This document shows positions 20,979-31,519 of a DNA stretch of 64,000 bases, in pieces (position 1 is the first letter of the stretch; the number at the start of each line of letters is the position of its first letter). The stretch spans positions 1,550,001 to 1,614,000 of the forward strand of contig NZ_CP104582.1 of the NCBI RefSeq assembly GCF_029814935.1, in the 5' to 3' direction. Both the position numbers and the translations under genes were made by a program. The notes below the pieces were generated by a model. That model saw nothing but the letters and a program-made list of their open reading frames with translations, ran no database searches and was not told where the DNA came from. The stretch is from Pseudomonas sp. GD03919 (GTDB lineage Bacteria; Pseudomonadota; Gammaproteobacteria; Pseudomonadales; Pseudomonadaceae).

Positions 20979-21980
20979 GTGAGCGCTGCCGATCACCTGC
21001 TCGAGGCCTGGTATCGCGGTCATCCGGCGCTGGCGCTGCTGCGCCCGCTGGAGTGGCTGTACCGTCGCGTGGTGCAGGGCAAGCGCGCGCGCTTCCTGGC
21101 GGGCGAGGGCGCTATCTACCGCGCCCCGGTGCCGGTGCTGGTGGTGGGCAACATCACCGTCGGCGGCACCGGCAAAACGCCGCTGATCCTCTTTCTCATC
21201 GAACATTGTCGCGCCCGTGGCCTCAAGGTCGGTGTGGTCAGCCGTGGCTATGGCGCCACGCCGCCCAGCCTGCCCTGGCGCGTGCGCGCGGAGCAGCCGG
21301 CGACGCAGGCCGGTGACGAACCGCTGCTGATCGTCCAGCGTACGGGCGTGCCCTTGAAGATCGATCCAGACCGCAGCCGCGCCGTGCGTGCGCTGCTGGC
21401 CGAAGAACCACTGGATCTGATCCTCTGCGACGACGGCCTGCAGCACTACCGCCTGGCGCGTGATCTGGAGCTGGTACTGATCGACGCCGCCCGTGGCCTG
21501 GGCAATGGGCGCTGCCTGCCTGCCGGGCCGTTGCGCGAGCCAGTCGAGCGTCTGGCCGAGGTGGATGCCGTGTTGTTCAACGGCGCCGAAGCCGATAGTG
21601 CCGAGGGCTACGCCTTTCGCCTGCAGCCAACCGCGCTGGTCAACGTTGCCAGTGGTGAGCGCGTCGGCCTCGAGCACTTCCCACCCGGTCAGGCGGTGCA
21701 TGCAGTGGCCGGCATCGGCAACCCGCAACGTTTCTTCAATACCCTCGAAGCGCTAAACTGGCGTCCGGTTCCGCATCCCTTCGCCGACCATGCCCAGTAC
21801 AGCGCCGCGCAGCTCGCTTTCGAGCCGCCGTTGCCCCTGCTGATGACGGAGAAGGATGCGGTGAAATGCCGGGCCTTCGCTGCCGCCGACTGGTGGTACC
21901 TGGCCGTCGATGCCGTGCCCACGCAGGCGTTCGTCGACTGGCTGGATGGCGCGCTGGCCCGCCTCATACCGGGGTCCTAA
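20979..21980 (+). CDS. lpxK: Tetraacyldisaccharide 4'-kinase (lipid A biosynthesis)
   Basis: Phosphorylates the 4' position of the lipid A disaccharide at the inner membrane. Its 333 residues contain an N-terminal hydrophobic/amphipathic segment, a Walker A motif in [14 protein letters not shown] and the conserved DDGLQHYRL block. The GTG start follows the exbD stop directly. The surrounding kdsB gene works in the LPS core branch, so the cluster is devoted to LPS. Confidence 0.94.
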   Translation: MSAADHLLEAWYRGHPALALLRPLEWLYRRVVQGKRARFLAGEGAIYRAPVPVLVVGNITVGGTGKTPLILFLIEHCRARGLKVGVVSRGYGATPPSLPWRVRAEQPATQAGDEPLLIVQRTGVPLKIDPDRSRAVRALLAEEPLDLILCDDGLQHYRLARDLELVLIDAARGLGNGRCLPAGPLREPVERLAEVDAVLFNGAEADSAEGYAFRLQPTALVNVASGERVGLEHFPPGQAVHAVAGIGNPQRFFNTLEALNWRPVPHPFADHAQYSAAQLAFEPPLPLLMTEKDAVKCRAFAAADWWYLAVDAVPTQAFVDWLDGALARLIPGS

Positions 21981-22002
21981 TGGCCCCAGCAAGGATTCCA
22001 CC

Positions 22003-22188
22003 ATGGATCTTAAACTGCTCGATATTCTCGCCTGCCCGATCTGCAAGGGCCCGCTGCAGCTTTCCGAAGACAAGACCGAGCTGATCAGCAAGGGCGCCGG
22101 CGTGGCTTACCCGATCCGCGACGGCATCCCGGTGATGCTGGAAAGCGAAGCCCGCACCCTGACCACTGACGAGCGTCTGGACAAGTAA
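22003..22188 (+). CDS. Trm112-like small zinc-ribbon protein (YcaR)
   Basis: A 61-residue protein of the Trm112/UPF0434 family, recognised by [14 protein letters not shown] at the N-terminus and [12 protein letters not shown] near the end. Only one CxxC pair is present. AAGGA lies upstream of the ATG, and the stop abuts the kdsB start. It is nearly always found between lpxK and kdsB. Its role in these bacteria is not firmly known. Confidence 0.9.
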   Translation: MDLKLLDILACPICKGPLQLSEDKTELISKGAGVAYPIRDGIPVMLESEARTLTTDERLDK

Positions 22189-22953
22189 ATGAGCGCAGCC
22201 TTCACCGTCGTCATTCCTGCCCGTTACGCCTCCACCCGCCTGCCCGGCAAGCCGCTGCAGGACATCGCCGGCAAACCCATGGTGCAGCACGTCTGGGAGC
22301 AGGCGAAAAAAAGCTCGGCCAGCCGCGTGGTGGTCGCCACCGACGACGCGCGCATCGTCGAGGCCTGCCAGGCCTTTGGCGCCGAGGTGCTGCTGACTCG
22401 CGAGGATCACAACTCCGGCACCGATCGCCTGGCTGAAGTGGCCACCCAGCTCGGCTTGCCGGCCGATGCCATCGTGGTCAACGTGCAGGGCGATGAGCCG
22501 CTGATTCCGCCTGCGATCATCGATCAGGTGGCGGCTAATCTGGCGGCCAATCCGCAGGCGGGCATCGCCACCCTGGCCGAGCCCATTGAGGACGTCACCG
22601 CGCTGTTCAACCCCAATGTGGTCAAGGTGGTCACCGACAAGAACGGCCTGGCCCTGACCTTCAGCCGCGCACCGTTGGCCTGGGCGCGCGATGCCTTCGC
22701 CCAGAGCCGCGACGTGCTGCCGACCGGCGTGCCTTATCGCCGTCATATCGGCATCTACGCCTACCGAGCCGGTTTCCTGCATGACTTCGTCGCCTGGGGG
22801 CCGTGCTGGCTGGAAGACACCGAATGCCTGGAGCAACTGCGCGCGCTGTACAACGGCGTGCGTATCCATGTTGCCGATGCGCTGGAGGCACCGGCGGCTG
22901 GCGTGGATACCGCCGAAGACCTGGAGCGGGTACGTCACCTGCTGGGGGCCTGA
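22189..22953 (+). CDS. kdsB: 3-deoxy-manno-octulosonate cytidylyltransferase
   Basis: Activates Kdo to CMP-Kdo for LPS inner-core synthesis. Its 254 residues open with [19 protein letters not shown], the nucleotide-binding start of the family, and include [12 protein letters not shown] and [11 protein letters not shown]. Length and motifs are normal. It starts immediately after the ycaR stop, and its stop overlaps the next gene by one base (TGATG). Confidence 0.95.
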   Translation: MSAAFTVVIPARYASTRLPGKPLQDIAGKPMVQHVWEQAKKSSASRVVVATDDARIVEACQAFGAEVLLTREDHNSGTDRLAEVATQLGLPADAIVVNVQGDEPLIPPAIIDQVAANLAANPQAGIATLAEPIEDVTALFNPNVVKVVTDKNGLALTFSRAPLAWARDAFAQSRDVLPTGVPYRRHIGIYAYRAGFLHDFVAWGPCWLEDTECLEQLRALYNGVRIHVADALEAPAAGVDTAEDLERVRHLLGA

Positions 22954-23417
22954 TGAAGGTTCTGTTCGTGTGCCTGGGCAACATCTGCCGCTCGCCCACG
23001 GCCGAGGGCGTGCTGCGCCACAAGCTGCGTGCGGCAGGGATGGATGATCGCGTACAGGTGGATTCCGCCGGCACTGGTGATTGGCACGTCGGCAAGGCGT
23101 CGGACAGTCGCACCCGTCAGGCCGCGTTGCGCCGTGGTTATGACCTGTCGGCGCAGCGTGCACGCCAGGTCGAGGCTGCCGACTTTCAGCGCTTCGACCT
23201 GATCCTGGCCATGGACCAGAGCAATCTGCGCAACCTCAAGGCGCTGCGCCCGAGCGATGCCTGCGCCGACCTCGATCTCTATCTGCGCCGATATGGACTG
23301 GCGCTGGACGAGGTGCCCGACCCTTACTACGGCGGCGAGGATGGCTTCGAGCAGGTGCTGGATCTGATCGAACAGGCCAGTGATGCGTTGCTGGTGGAAA
23401 TCAAGGGGCGCCTGTGA
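22953..23417 (+). CDS. Low-molecular-weight protein tyrosine phosphatase
   Basis: 154 residues with the catalytic loop CLGNICRSP at the N-terminus (nucleophile Cys in CxxxxxR) and the general-acid motif DPYYGG near residue 121. Enzymes of this family dephosphorylate protein tyrosine, often in exopolysaccharide control. No cognate kinase is seen here. It is coupled to kdsB through TGATG and to murB through GTGA. Confidence 0.92.
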   Translation: MKVLFVCLGNICRSPTAEGVLRHKLRAAGMDDRVQVDSAGTGDWHVGKASDSRTRQAALRRGYDLSAQRARQVEAADFQRFDLILAMDQSNLRNLKALRPSDACADLDLYLRRYGLALDEVPDPYYGGEDGFEQVLDLIEQASDALLVEIKGRL

Positions 23418-24433
23418 GCCTGAATCTGCAAAGTGATGTATCGCTCAAGGCTTTCAACAGCTTTGGCGTCGAGGTGTGTGCCCGGCATTTCGCTGCAGCC
23501 CACAACGATGACGAAGTGCGCGAGGCGCTGCGCCTGGCCGAGCAGCAGGGCTTGCCGCTGCTGGTGATCGGTGGTGGCAGCAACCTGTTGCTGACCCGCG
23601 ATATCGAGGCACTGGTGCTGCGCATGGCCAGCCGTGGCATTCGCATCCTCGAAGACGACGGTGAGCGGATACTGGTGGAAGCCGAAGCTGGCGAGCCCTG
23701 GCATCCCTTCGTGCAGTGGAGCCTGGCGCAGGGGCTCAATGGTCTGGAAAACCTCAGCCTGATCCCCGGCACCGTCGGTGCCGCGCCGATGCAGAACATC
23801 GGCGCCTATGGCGTGGAGATCAAGGATCTGTTCGCCGGCCTGACCGCCCTGGATCGGCACAGCGGCGAATTACGAGACTTCGGCCTGGAGGAATGCGCTT
23901 TCGCTTACCGCGACAGCCTGTTCAAGCGCGAAGCCGGGCGCTGGCTGATCCTGCGTGTGCGTTTCCACTTGTGCCGTCTGGCTGCGCTGCGTCTTGACTA
24001 CGGCCCGGTGCGCCAGCGTCTCGCCGAGATGGGCGTGGAAGCGCCGACCGCCAGCGACGTCAGCCAGGCCATCTGCGCCATTCGCAGCGAAAAACTGCCA
24101 GATCCTGCCGAGCTGGGTAACGCTGGCAGTTTCTTCAAGAATCCACTGGTGTCGTTCGAGCTGGCCGAGCGCATTCGCGCCGAGCATGCTGATCTGGTCA
24201 GTTATCCGGCGGGTGATGGTCTGGTCAAACTGGCGGCTGGCTGGTTGATCGAGCGGGCAGGGTGGAAGGGCTTTCGCGAGGGCGACGCCGGCGTGCATCG
24301 TTTGCAGGCGCTGGTGCTGGTCAATTATGGCAAGGCCACGGGGGCGCAACTGCTGCAGCTGGCGCAGCGTATCCAGGCCGATGTGTTCGAGCGCTTCGCT
24401 GTCGGGCTGGAGATCGAGCCCAATGTGCTTTGA
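23414..24433 (+). CDS. murB: UDP-N-acetylenolpyruvoylglucosamine reductase
   Basis: FAD enzyme that makes UDP-N-acetylmuramate for peptidoglycan. Its 339 residues are of the long, type I form. FAD-binding blocks LVIGGGSNLLLT and LIPGTVGAAPMQNIGAYG are visible, as is GNAGSFFKNP with the catalytic Ser. The GTG start overlaps the upstream stop. It is the last gene of the LPS/cell-wall run, followed by a half REP and the rne terminator. Confidence 0.95.
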   Translation: MSLNLQSDVSLKAFNSFGVEVCARHFAAAHNDDEVREALRLAEQQGLPLLVIGGGSNLLLTRDIEALVLRMASRGIRILEDDGERILVEAEAGEPWHPFVQWSLAQGLNGLENLSLIPGTVGAAPMQNIGAYGVEIKDLFAGLTALDRHSGELRDFGLEECAFAYRDSLFKREAGRWLILRVRFHLCRLAALRLDYGPVRQRLAEMGVEAPTASDVSQAICAIRSEKLPDPAELGNAGSFFKNPLVSFELAERIRAEHADLVSYPAGDGLVKLAAGWLIERAGWKGFREGDAGVHRLQALVLVNYGKATGAQLLQLAQRIQADVFERFAVGLEIEPNVL

Positions 24434-24452
24434 TTTGACCGTCTTGGTGCTG

Positions 24453-24474
24453 CCCCGGATTGCATCCGGGCTAC
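24453..24474. repeat. Single REP arm
   Basis: CCCCGGATTGCATCCGGGCT with flanking bases matches the 3' arm of the REP at 11741-11800. The partner arm is absent. Confidence 0.65.
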
Positions 24475-24501
24475 GCATCTGAAACGGGATATGCGGACAT
24501 G

Positions 24502-24531
24502 AAAAAGGGGATGCCTAAGCATCCCCTTTTT
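24502..24531 (-). terminator. Terminator between murB and rne
   Basis: AAAAAGGGGATGC pairs with GCATCCCCTTTTT around CTAA. On the minus strand a T-run follows the stem, so it ends rne. The A/T symmetry suggests it also serves murB. Confidence 0.85.
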
Positions 24532-24547
24532 CGTACCTCCAGAAGGA

Positions 24548-27500
24548 TCAAGCCTGAGGCTTGACCTCTTCCTTGTCGACGTCTTGCACGTCTTCTTCCG
24601 GTTGCGCTTGCTTTACCGCTTCGCTCGCACTTTGCTCGCTGGCGACAGGGGGGGCTTCGGCTTCAGCGACCGGCTCGACTACAGGAGCTGTTTCGACTGC
24701 AGCAGCTTCGGCTTCTACCGGGGCGCTTGCTTCAGCGACCGGAGCGGTGTCGACTACTGGCGCAGCTTCTACAGCCGGGGCTGCAGGGGCGGCCTGTGCG
24801 GCTTCGCGGGCCAGGCGCTCGGCTTCACGCTGGCGACGACGTACTTCGCGCGGGTCGTTCGGCGCACGGCCAGTGGCATTGGCTGGGACCGGTGCCGGAG
24901 CAGGTGCTTGTTCGACCGCAGCCGGAGCTGGCTGCTCGGCGACTTCAATAACCGGTTCTGCTTGAACAGCAGGCTCGGCGACTGGGGCTTCAGCGACAAC
25001 CGGCGCTTCGACTGCGGTGGCAGGTTTTGCTTGCGTCACATTCTCCGCGACCGGAGCGCTTTCGACTGCCGCGCTTACGACAGGCTCTGCCTGTACGTCG
25101 ACCGACTGAACAGCAGGGGCTTCTTCAGCCTGAGTGGTCGGAGCTTCGACGACCGCAGCTTCGCTGGCAACGGCTTCGCTGTTTTCAACGCTTTCAGCAA
25201 CCACGGTGGCAGCAGAGGCTACCGCAGCGGTGACAGCCGCTTGTGCTTCTTGACCGGCAGCTTCGCTGTTCTCGGCGCTTTCGATCAGATTGCCATCGGC
25301 ATCACGCTGACGCTCGCGACGATTGCTGCGGCGACGCTGGCCACGCGAACGACGACGCGGACGCTCGCCGTCGTTGTTGTCCTGCTCGTCGTCCTGCAGC
25401 TGCTCCTCGTTCGGCAGTGCTTCGTCCTGCACAGCTTCGGCCTGTTCGGCGCGCGGCTGGCGCTCTTCGCGCGGCGGACGCTGACGCTCCTGACGCTCGG
25501 CGCGGGGCTGACGCTCGGCACCCTCTTCGCGTTGTTCGCTGCCGGCAGCGTCCAGCGGCTCACGCAGTTCGCGCACGCGCTCTTCACGCGGGGTACGCTC
25601 TTCGCGCGGCTTGCGCTCGCGGCGGTTTTCCTGGCCTTCACGCGGCTCGCGCGGAGTGCGTTCTTCACGCGGGGCACGCTCTTCACGTGGTTGGCGCTCT
25701 TCGCGTGGCTCGCGGGCCTGACGCTCTTCACGCGGGGCGCGTTCTTCGCGTGGCTTGCGTTCTTCATCGCGACGACCGCCGCGGTTGCGGCTCTGCTGAC
25801 GACCGTTGCGGCGTTCTTCACGCGGCGGACGCTCGTTGCTTTTCTTCTCGACGACTGCGGGCTTGGCTTCTTCTTCCTTGCCGGAGAACAGGCTGACCAG
25901 CGACTTCACCAGGCCTTTGAACAGGCTTGGCTCGGGTGCCTTGCTCGGTGCCAGCGGAGCCGGTTGTGGCTCGGCAGCGACCGGAGCGCTGCTGCGCGGT
26001 GCGGCCTTGATCGCGGCTTCCTGGCGAACCAGGGTGCGCGTGGCGGCACTTGGATGCGCAGTCGCTTCTTCGTGTTCTGCGGTGGCAGCGATTTCGTAGC
26101 TGCTCTGGCCGCTCAGCGCTTCCGGGCTGTCGTCACGCAGGCGCTGCACTTCGAAATGCGGGGTTTCCAAGTGATCGTTGGGCAGGATGACGATGCGCGA
26201 ACGGGTGCGCAGTTCGATCTTGGTGATCGAGTTGCGCTTCTCGTTGAGCAGGAAGGCGGCGACCGGGATCGGCACCTGGGCACGGACTTCGGCGGTGCGA
26301 TCTTTCAGCGCTTCTTCTTCGATCAGGCGCAGGATGGCCAGCGAGAGGGATTCGACGTCACGGATGATGCCTTGGCCGTTGCAGCGCGGGCAGACAATAC
26401 CGCTGGTCTCGCCCAGCGACGGACGCAGGCGCTGACGGGACATTTCCAGCAGACCGAAGCGCGAGATACGGCCGACCTGGACGCGGGCGCGGTCAGCTTC
26501 CAGGGCTTCACGCACCTTCTCTTCCACGGCACGCTGGTTTTTGGCCGGGGTCATGTCGATGAAGTCGATGACGATCAGGCCGCCGATGTCACGCAGGCGC
26601 AGTTGGCGGGCGATTTCTTCGGCCGCTTCCAGGTTGGTCTGCAGCGCGGTTTCCTCGATGTCGCTGCCTTTGGTGGCGCGCGCCGAGTTGATGTCGATGG
26701 ACACCAGGGCTTCGGTCGGGTCGATGACGATGGAACCGCCGGACGGCAGCTTCACTTCGCGCTGGAAGGCGGTTTCGATCTGGCTTTCGATCTGGAAGCG
26801 GTTGAACAGCGGCACGCTGTCTTCGTACAGCTTGATCTTGCTGGCGTACTGCGGCATCACCTGCTGGATGAAGCTCAGAGCTTCTTCCTGGGCTTCGACG
26901 CTGTCGACCAGCACCTCGCCGATGTCCTGGCGCAGGTAGTCGCGGATGGCGCGGATGATGACGTTGGATTCCTGATAGATCAGGAACGGGGCAGGGCGGC
27001 TGGTGGAAGCTTCCTTGATGGCGCTCCACAGTTGCAGCAGGTAATCGAGGTCCCACTGCATTTCTTCGCTGCTGCGACCGAGACCGGCAGTGCGCACGAT
27101 CAGGCCCATGTCGGCCGGTGCGTTGAGGCCGTTCAGCGCTTCGCGCAGTTCGTTGCGCTCTTCGCCTTCGATGCGGCGGCTGATGCCACCAGCACGTGGA
27201 TTGTTCGGCATCAGTACCAGGTAACGACCGGCGAGGCTGATGAAGGTGGTCAGGGCTGCGCCCTTGTTGCCGCGTTCTTCCTTCTCGACCTGGACGATGA
27301 CTTCCTGGCCTTCCTTGAGCACGTCCTTGATGTTGACGCGGCCGCCTTCAGGGGCTTTGGAGAAGTATTCGCGGGAGATTTCTTTGAGAGGGAGGAAGCC
27401 GTGGCGTTCGGAACCGAAATCGACGAAAGCGGCTTCAAGGCTGGGTTCAACGCGGGTGATGCGGCCTTTGTAGATATTGGCCTTTTTCTGTTCGCGGGCG

Positions 27501-27595
27501 CCGGACTCGATGTCCAGATCGTAGAGTTTTTGGCCATCTACCAGGGCGACACGCAACTCTTCGGGCTGAGTTGCGTTAATGAGCATTCTTTTCAT
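24548..27595 (-). CDS. rne: Ribonuclease E
   Basis: The essential endoribonuclease and scaffold of the RNA degradosome. 1015 residues: S1 RNA-binding domain (about 39-120), the RNase E/G catalytic domain with the DNase I-like acidic residues ([27 protein letters not shown]), and a Zn-link CPRCNGQG near 404-411. A long charged, repetitive scaffold follows with arginine/glutamate-rich blocks around 600-740 and an Ala/Val/Glu/Pro-rich tail. The C-terminal half is low complexity and accounts for the long open antisense frames. It is divergent from rluC. Confidence 0.96.
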   Translation of the reverse strand: MKRMLINATQPEELRVALVDGQKLYDLDIESGAREQKKANIYKGRITRVEPSLEAAFVDFGSERHGFLPLKEISREYFSKAPEGGRVNIKDVLKEGQEVIVQVEKEERGNKGAALTTFISLAGRYLVLMPNNPRAGGISRRIEGEERNELREALNGLNAPADMGLIVRTAGLGRSSEEMQWDLDYLLQLWSAIKEASTSRPAPFLIYQESNVIIRAIRDYLRQDIGEVLVDSVEAQEEALSFIQQVMPQYASKIKLYEDSVPLFNRFQIESQIETAFQREVKLPSGGSIVIDPTEALVSIDINSARATKGSDIEETALQTNLEAAEEIARQLRLRDIGGLIVIDFIDMTPAKNQRAVEEKVREALEADRARVQVGRISRFGLLEMSRQRLRPSLGETSGIVCPRCNGQGIIRDVESLSLAILRLIEEEALKDRTAEVRAQVPIPVAAFLLNEKRNSITKIELRTRSRIVILPNDHLETPHFEVQRLRDDSPEALSGQSSYEIAATAEHEEATAHPSAATRTLVRQEAAIKAAPRSSAPVAAEPQPAPLAPSKAPEPSLFKGLVKSLVSLFSGKEEEAKPAVVEKKSNERPPREERRNGRQQSRNRGGRRDEERKPREERAPREERQAREPREERQPREERAPREERTPREPREGQENRRERKPREERTPREERVRELREPLDAAGSEQREEGAERQPRAERQERQRPPREERQPRAEQAEAVQDEALPNEEQLQDDEQDNNDGERPRRRSRGQRRRSNRRERQRDADGNLIESAENSEAAGQEAQAAVTAAVASAATVVAESVENSEAVASEAAVVEAPTTQAEEAPAVQSVDVQAEPVVSAAVESAPVAENVTQAKPATAVEAPVVAEAPVAEPAVQAEPVIEVAEQPAPAAVEQAPAPAPVPANATGRAPNDPREVRRRQREAERLAREAAQAAPAAPAVEAAPVVDTAPVAEASAPVEAEAAAVETAPVVEPVAEAEAPPVASEQSASEAVKQAQPEEDVQDVDKEEVKPQA

Positions 27596-28173
27596 GTGGT
27601 ACCAATGGGTTCCGGGCTAGCGGAAGCCACGTTAGGCACACACGACTCTCAGGGTCGGTGTCAGGCGCGTCAGAAACGGTCGTAAATCGTTCCACTGTCG
27701 AGCGACGGTCAGCCAATACCAGGCTGCGGTCGCGACGGACGTCTCCTGCTTGCTGTGGTGACAGAAAGCACTCAGTCAGGAAGAGGAATCAACTGGCGGT
27801 AGCGGACGAGATGAGGCGTCTTTGATCAAGCGATGTGCTACGCAGTCCGACAGTTGTACATCTCCACCCTACACGTATCGCTGAAAATCGGGTGCCGCGC
27901 GCGGATTCCGCAGCGGTTGTCATTTATCGCGACCGCCCGGCGGGCGAATCGCGCATCATACTCAAGGCTTTATTTCCGAAGTCTTCGTAGCCAATGGTGG
28001 CCTTTCTAAGCTGAAGAATCCGTCGGACGGCCTCACGTCCCAAAAGGTTTGCGCGGGCAGGGGATGGCAAGTTTGGCGATCATCCGCAAGCCAGGCCGCT
28101 TTTGGCGGCGTTCGCGACTATAGCAGCAATGATTAAGTGCTTCAATTCCATAAAAAATTGTTATGATTGCGCG
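27596..28173. other. rne-rluC divergent intergenic region (rne leader)
   Basis: This gap of almost 580 bp holds no convincing gene. In gamma-proteobacteria rne is made from a long 5' leader through which RNase E controls its own mRNA. The length here fits such a leader on the minus strand, but I did not resolve its promoter or fold. The rluC promoter lies at the right edge. Confidence 0.45.
28159..28167 (+). promoter_or_regulatory. Predicted extended -10 promoter of rluC
   Basis: TGTTATGAT is an extended -10 element (TG, one base, then TATGAT at 28162-28167). No good -35 box is visible. The rluC ATG starts 7 bp after the -10 hexamer, so a transcript starting at the usual distance would have almost no leader. 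Confidence 0.45.
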
Positions 28174-29127
28174 ATGACTACTCCTGCCTCTCCAACCTCC
28201 GGCGTTCAGCTGATCGAGGTTGCACCGGAACTCGCCGGCCAACGCATCGACAACTTCCTTCGGGCACAGCTCAAGGGCGTGCCCAAGACCCTGATCTACC
28301 GCATCCTGCGCAAGGGCGAAGTACGGGTGAACAAGGGGCGGATCAAGCCCGAATACAAGCTCCAGGCCGGTGACGTGGTGCGTGTGCCGCCGCTGCGCAT
28401 TGCTGAGCGCGATGAGCCCGAGCCGCTGGCGCAGGGGCTGCTTGAGCGTCTTGAGGCGGCCATCGTCTACGAGGACAAGGCGCTGATCGTGCTGAACAAG
28501 CCGGCCGGTATCGCCGTACACGGTGGCAGTGGCTTGAGCTACGGGGTTATCGAGGCCTTCCGTCAATTGCGCCCCGATGCCAAGGATCTGGAGCTGGTGC
28601 ATCGCCTTGATCGTGATACGTCCGGCCTGCTGATGATCGCCAAGAAGCGCAGCATGCTCCGACACCTGCACGAAGCGCTGCGTGGTGACGGCGTCGACAA
28701 GCGCTACATGGCCTTGGTCCGTGGGCACTGGGCAACCGCCAAGAAGCAGATCGCCGCGCCGCTGCTGAAAAGCAATCTGCGTTCCGGCGAGCGCATGGTC
28801 GAGGTCAATCCCGAGGGCAAGGAGGCGCTGACGGTGTTTCGCGTGCTGCGCCGCTTCGGTGAGTTCGCCACACTGGTCGAGGCCCGGCCGATCACCGGGC
28901 GCACCCACCAGATTCGTGTGCACGCCCAGTATGCGGGGCATGGTATCGCTGGTGACAGCAAATACGGCGATGACGACTTCTCTCGCGAGATTCGTGAGCT
29001 GGGCGGCAAGCGCCTGTTTCTGCATGCCTATGAGCTGCATGTGCCGCTGCCCGATGGCGGGGTTCTCAAGCTCAAGGCGCCGGTGGACGAGATGTGGGCC
29101 GAGACCCTGGAGCGGCTGAGTGCCTGA
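28174..29127 (+). CDS. rluC: 23S rRNA pseudouridine synthase RluC
   Basis: Converts specific uridines of 23S rRNA (955, 2504 and 2580 in E. coli) to pseudouridine. 317 residues: an N-terminal S4 RNA-binding domain ([20 protein letters not shown]...) and the RluA-type catalytic domain with [11 protein letters not shown] containing the catalytic Asp. The ATG at 28174 matches the family N-terminus. No Shine-Dalgarno is seen, in line with a possible leaderless mRNA. The GTG of the next gene overlaps its end. Confidence 0.94.
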   Translation: MTTPASPTSGVQLIEVAPELAGQRIDNFLRAQLKGVPKTLIYRILRKGEVRVNKGRIKPEYKLQAGDVVRVPPLRIAERDEPEPLAQGLLERLEAAIVYEDKALIVLNKPAGIAVHGGSGLSYGVIEAFRQLRPDAKDLELVHRLDRDTSGLLMIAKKRSMLRHLHEALRGDGVDKRYMALVRGHWATAKKQIAAPLLKSNLRSGERMVEVNPEGKEALTVFRVLRRFGEFATLVEARPITGRTHQIRVHAQYAGHGIAGDSKYGDDDFSREIRELGGKRLFLHAYELHVPLPDGGVLKLKAPVDEMWAETLERLSA

Positions 29128-29815
29128 CTATCAACTGCTGATCTTCGATTGGGATGGCACGCTGGTGGATTCCATCGGCCGTATCGTCGAAGCTATGCAC
29201 CGTGCTGCCGATGTGGTGGGTGTGCCACGCTGCTCCGATGTCGCGGTGCGCGGCATCATTGGTTTGGAGTTGGGGGTGGCGATTCGCACCCTTTATCCGG
29301 AGCTCACTGAGCCGCTGCTGATCGAAGCCATCCGGCGCGCCTACAGTGAGCAGTACCTGGCGCTGGAAACCGAGCCGTCGCCGTTGTTCGAGGGTGTGCG
29401 CGAGTCGCTCGACGCCTTTCGCGATCAGGGGTATCGATTGGCGGTCGCGACCGGGAAGGGGCGCAGGGGGTTGCATCGCGTGCTGGCTGACAAGGGGTGG
29501 CTGGATTACTTCGATATCACCCGTTGCGCTGACGAGACGGCAAGCAAGCCCGATCCCCTGATGCTGCATGAGATTCTTGCGCACTGCCGGGTGCAGTCTG
29601 GGCGGGCGCTGATGGTGGGTGATTCGACCTTCGATCTGTTGATGGCGCGTAATGCCGGGATGGATGCCGTGGCGGTGGGTTTCGGTGCGCAGCCGTTATC
29701 GGTGCTGCGTGAGTGCTCGCCGCGTTTGGCGATCAATGAATTCAATGAGCTGCGTACATGGCTGGAAGGTCATCGTGCGGTGCGTTCTGCAGAGGTGAGT
29801 GAGCATGTCGGATGA
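29120..29815 (+). CDS. HAD-superfamily hydrolase, phosphoglycolate-phosphatase-like
   Basis: 231 residues. HAD motif I is [10 protein letters not shown], with the nucleophile and acid/base Asp. Motif II (VATGKGRRG), the conserved Lys (SKPDPLML) and motif III ([16 protein letters not shown]) are all present, with a helical cap between motifs I and II. The substrate cannot be told; this subgroup is often annotated as Gph-like. The GTG start overlaps rluC by 8 bp and the end overlaps sppA. Confidence 0.85.
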   Translation: MPDYQLLIFDWDGTLVDSIGRIVEAMHRAADVVGVPRCSDVAVRGIIGLELGVAIRTLYPELTEPLLIEAIRRAYSEQYLALETEPSPLFEGVRESLDAFRDQGYRLAVATGKGRRGLHRVLADKGWLDYFDITRCADETASKPDPLMLHEILAHCRVQSGRALMVGDSTFDLLMARNAGMDAVAVGFGAQPLSVLRECSPRLAINEFNELRTWLEGHRAVRSAEVSEHVG

Positions 29816-30782
29816 GTGGAAGTCATCGTCTTCGTCTACCGAGGATGCCAAAAGCTGGAAGCTGCTGGAAAAGGCGCTGTTGTCCAGTGTTCAGGAGCAG
29901 CGCCGTTCGCGTCGCTGGGGCATTTTTTTCAAGTTGCTGACCTTTGTTTACCTGTTCGGTGCGCTGGCGCTGGTATTGCCGGTCCTTGATCTGAAATCGA
30001 CCTCGACTACCACTGCGCATACGGCGCTTATCGAGATTCGCGGCATGATCGCCGACCGTGAGGAGGCCAGTGCCGACAAGGTCGTGGGCAGTCTGCGTGC
30101 GGCTTTCGAGGATGCCAATACCAAGGGCGTGATCCTGCGCATCAACAGCCCGGGCGGCAGTCCCGTGCAGTCCGGTTACATCTATGACGAGATCCGTCGT
30201 CTGCGCGGCGAGTACCCGCAGATCAAGGTCTATGCAGTGATCAGTGATCTGGGTGCCTCCGGTGCCTACTACATTGCCAGCGCAGCCGATGAAATCTATG
30301 CCGACAAGGCCAGTCTGGTTGGCTCCATTGGTGTGACTGCGGCCAGCTTTGGTTTTGTCGAGGCGATGGAAAAGCTCGGTGTCGAGCGTCGCGTGTACAC
30401 CTCGGGTGAGCACAAGGCCTTCCTCGATCCGTTCCAGCCGCAGAAGGAAGAAGAAACTCGTTTCTGGAAATCCGTGCTCGATACCACCCATCGCCAGTTC
30501 ATCGATAGCGTGAAAAAGGGGCGCGGTGATCGTCTCAAAGCGGATGAGCATCCCGAGTTGTTCTCCGGGTTGGTCTGGTCGGGCGAGCAGGCGCTACAGC
30601 TTGGCTTGGTAGATGCGTTGGGTAGTGCCAGCTATGTGGCGCGCGAGGTGATTGGTCAGAAAGAGATGGTCGACTTCACTCAGCGTGATACGCCATTCGA
30701 TCGCTTCGCCAAGCGCCTGGGTACCAGTGTGGCGGATCGAATCGCGTTGTGGATGGGCTTTCAGGGGCCGACGCTGCGCTGA
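29805..30782 (+). CDS. sppA: Signal peptide peptidase SppA (S49 protease)
   Basis: A membrane-anchored serine protease that clears signal peptides. 325 residues, the short single-domain form: a transmembrane helix at about 37-60 and an S49 domain with INSPGGSP and the catalytic Ser region SDLGASGAYYIASAAD. The Lys base is expected in the second half. The ATG at 29805 (MSDEWK) was chosen; a GTG two codons upstream is possible. It overlaps the HAD gene by 11 bp. A hairpin terminator follows 12 bp after the stop. Confidence 0.9.
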   Translation: MSDEWKSSSSSTEDAKSWKLLEKALLSSVQEQRRSRRWGIFFKLLTFVYLFGALALVLPVLDLKSTSTTTAHTALIEIRGMIADREEASADKVVGSLRAAFEDANTKGVILRINSPGGSPVQSGYIYDEIRRLRGEYPQIKVYAVISDLGASGAYYIASAADEIYADKASLVGSIGVTAASFGFVEAMEKLGVERRVYTSGEHKAFLDPFQPQKEEETRFWKSVLDTTHRQFIDSVKKGRGDRLKADEHPELFSGLVWSGEQALQLGLVDALGSASYVAREVIGQKEMVDFTQRDTPFDRFAKRLGTSVADRIALWMGFQGPTLR

Positions 30783-30793
30783 CAGGTAAAAGG

Positions 30794-30814
30794 AAGGCCC
30801 GCTGAGCGGGCCTT
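30794..30814. terminator. Terminator between convergent sppA and maf
   Basis: AAGGCCCGC pairs with GCGGGCCTT around a TGA loop. The trailing T-rich tract is short, so strength is uncertain. Confidence 0.7.
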
Positions 30815-30827
30815 CTTCGTTGAGGGC

Positions 30828-31409
30828 TCAAGGGACTTCGATTCCCTCGTTCAGCAGCATGTCCACCAGGCGAATCAGTGGCAGGCCGATCAGGCTGCTG
30901 GTGTCTTCGCCTTCGGTGCTGCGGAACAGGCTGATGCCCAGGCCTTCTGACTTGAAGCTGCCGGCGCAATCGAATGGCTGCTCGCGTTGCAGGTAACGCA
31001 GAATCTGTGCGTCGCTGAGTGAGCGGAAGTGTACAGTGAATGGCACGCAGTCGACCTGGCATTGGCCGGTGTTCGAGTTGAGCAGTGCCAGGCCGGTGAG
31101 GAAGGTGACGCTGCTGCCGCTGGCTGCGCGCAGTTGTTGCTGGGCTCTCGCCAGATCGTGGGGTTTGCCGAGTATTTGCCCATCGCCGAGTACGGCGACC
31201 TGATCCGAGCCGATGATCAGATGATCGGGGTGGCTGTCGGCGAGGGCACGGGCTTTTTCTTCGGCCAGGCGCTTGACCAGGTCGGTGGCAGATTCGTCCT
31301 CGTGTCGGCTTTCATCGATGCTCGGTGATTGCCAGGAGAAGTGCAGTTGCAGGCGACCGAGCAGCTCGCGACGGTAGGGTGAGCTGGAGGCGAGCAGCAG
31401 CGCGGGCAT
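30828..31409 (-). CDS. Maf/YceF-type nucleoside triphosphate pyrophosphatase
   Basis: Hydrolyses non-standard nucleotides such as m7GTP. The 193 residues start with LLLASSSPYRRELLGRLQ, the Maf N-terminal motif, followed by IDES, EKARALA and IIGSDQV, all typical. Position between sppA and yceD-rpmF is the classical yceF position, which favours the YceF subgroup over MafA. It is divergent from yceD across about 110 bp. Confidence 0.9.
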   Translation of the reverse strand: MPALLLASSSPYRRELLGRLQLHFSWQSPSIDESRHEDESATDLVKRLAEEKARALADSHPDHLIIGSDQVAVLGDGQILGKPHDLARAQQQLRAASGSSVTFLTGLALLNSNTGQCQVDCVPFTVHFRSLSDAQILRYLQREQPFDCAGSFKSEGLGISLFRSTEGEDTSSLIGLPLIRLVDMLLNEGIEVP

Positions 31410-31481
31410 GTTCTCTTCCTTTATATAGGTGGGCGAGAAATTCTACTGATCGTCGCCATTTGAAAACAGGCCGAATTTCCT

Positions 31482-31510
31482 TTGACAGGGGCAGGGTGCA
31501 TCCCTAGAAT
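31482..31510 (+). promoter_or_regulatory. Near-consensus sigma-70 promoter of yceD-rpmF-plsX
   Basis: TTGACA (31482-31487), a 17-bp spacer and TAGAAT (31505-31510) give an almost perfect promoter. The expected start of transcription (about 31517) is within three bases of the yceD ATG at 31520. Confidence 0.8.
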
Positions 31511-31519
31511 GCTGCGCCT

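Noticed and set aside
24584..27685. 1033-codon open frame antisense to rne
   Set aside because: It mirrors the repetitive rne scaffold codons; no family features.
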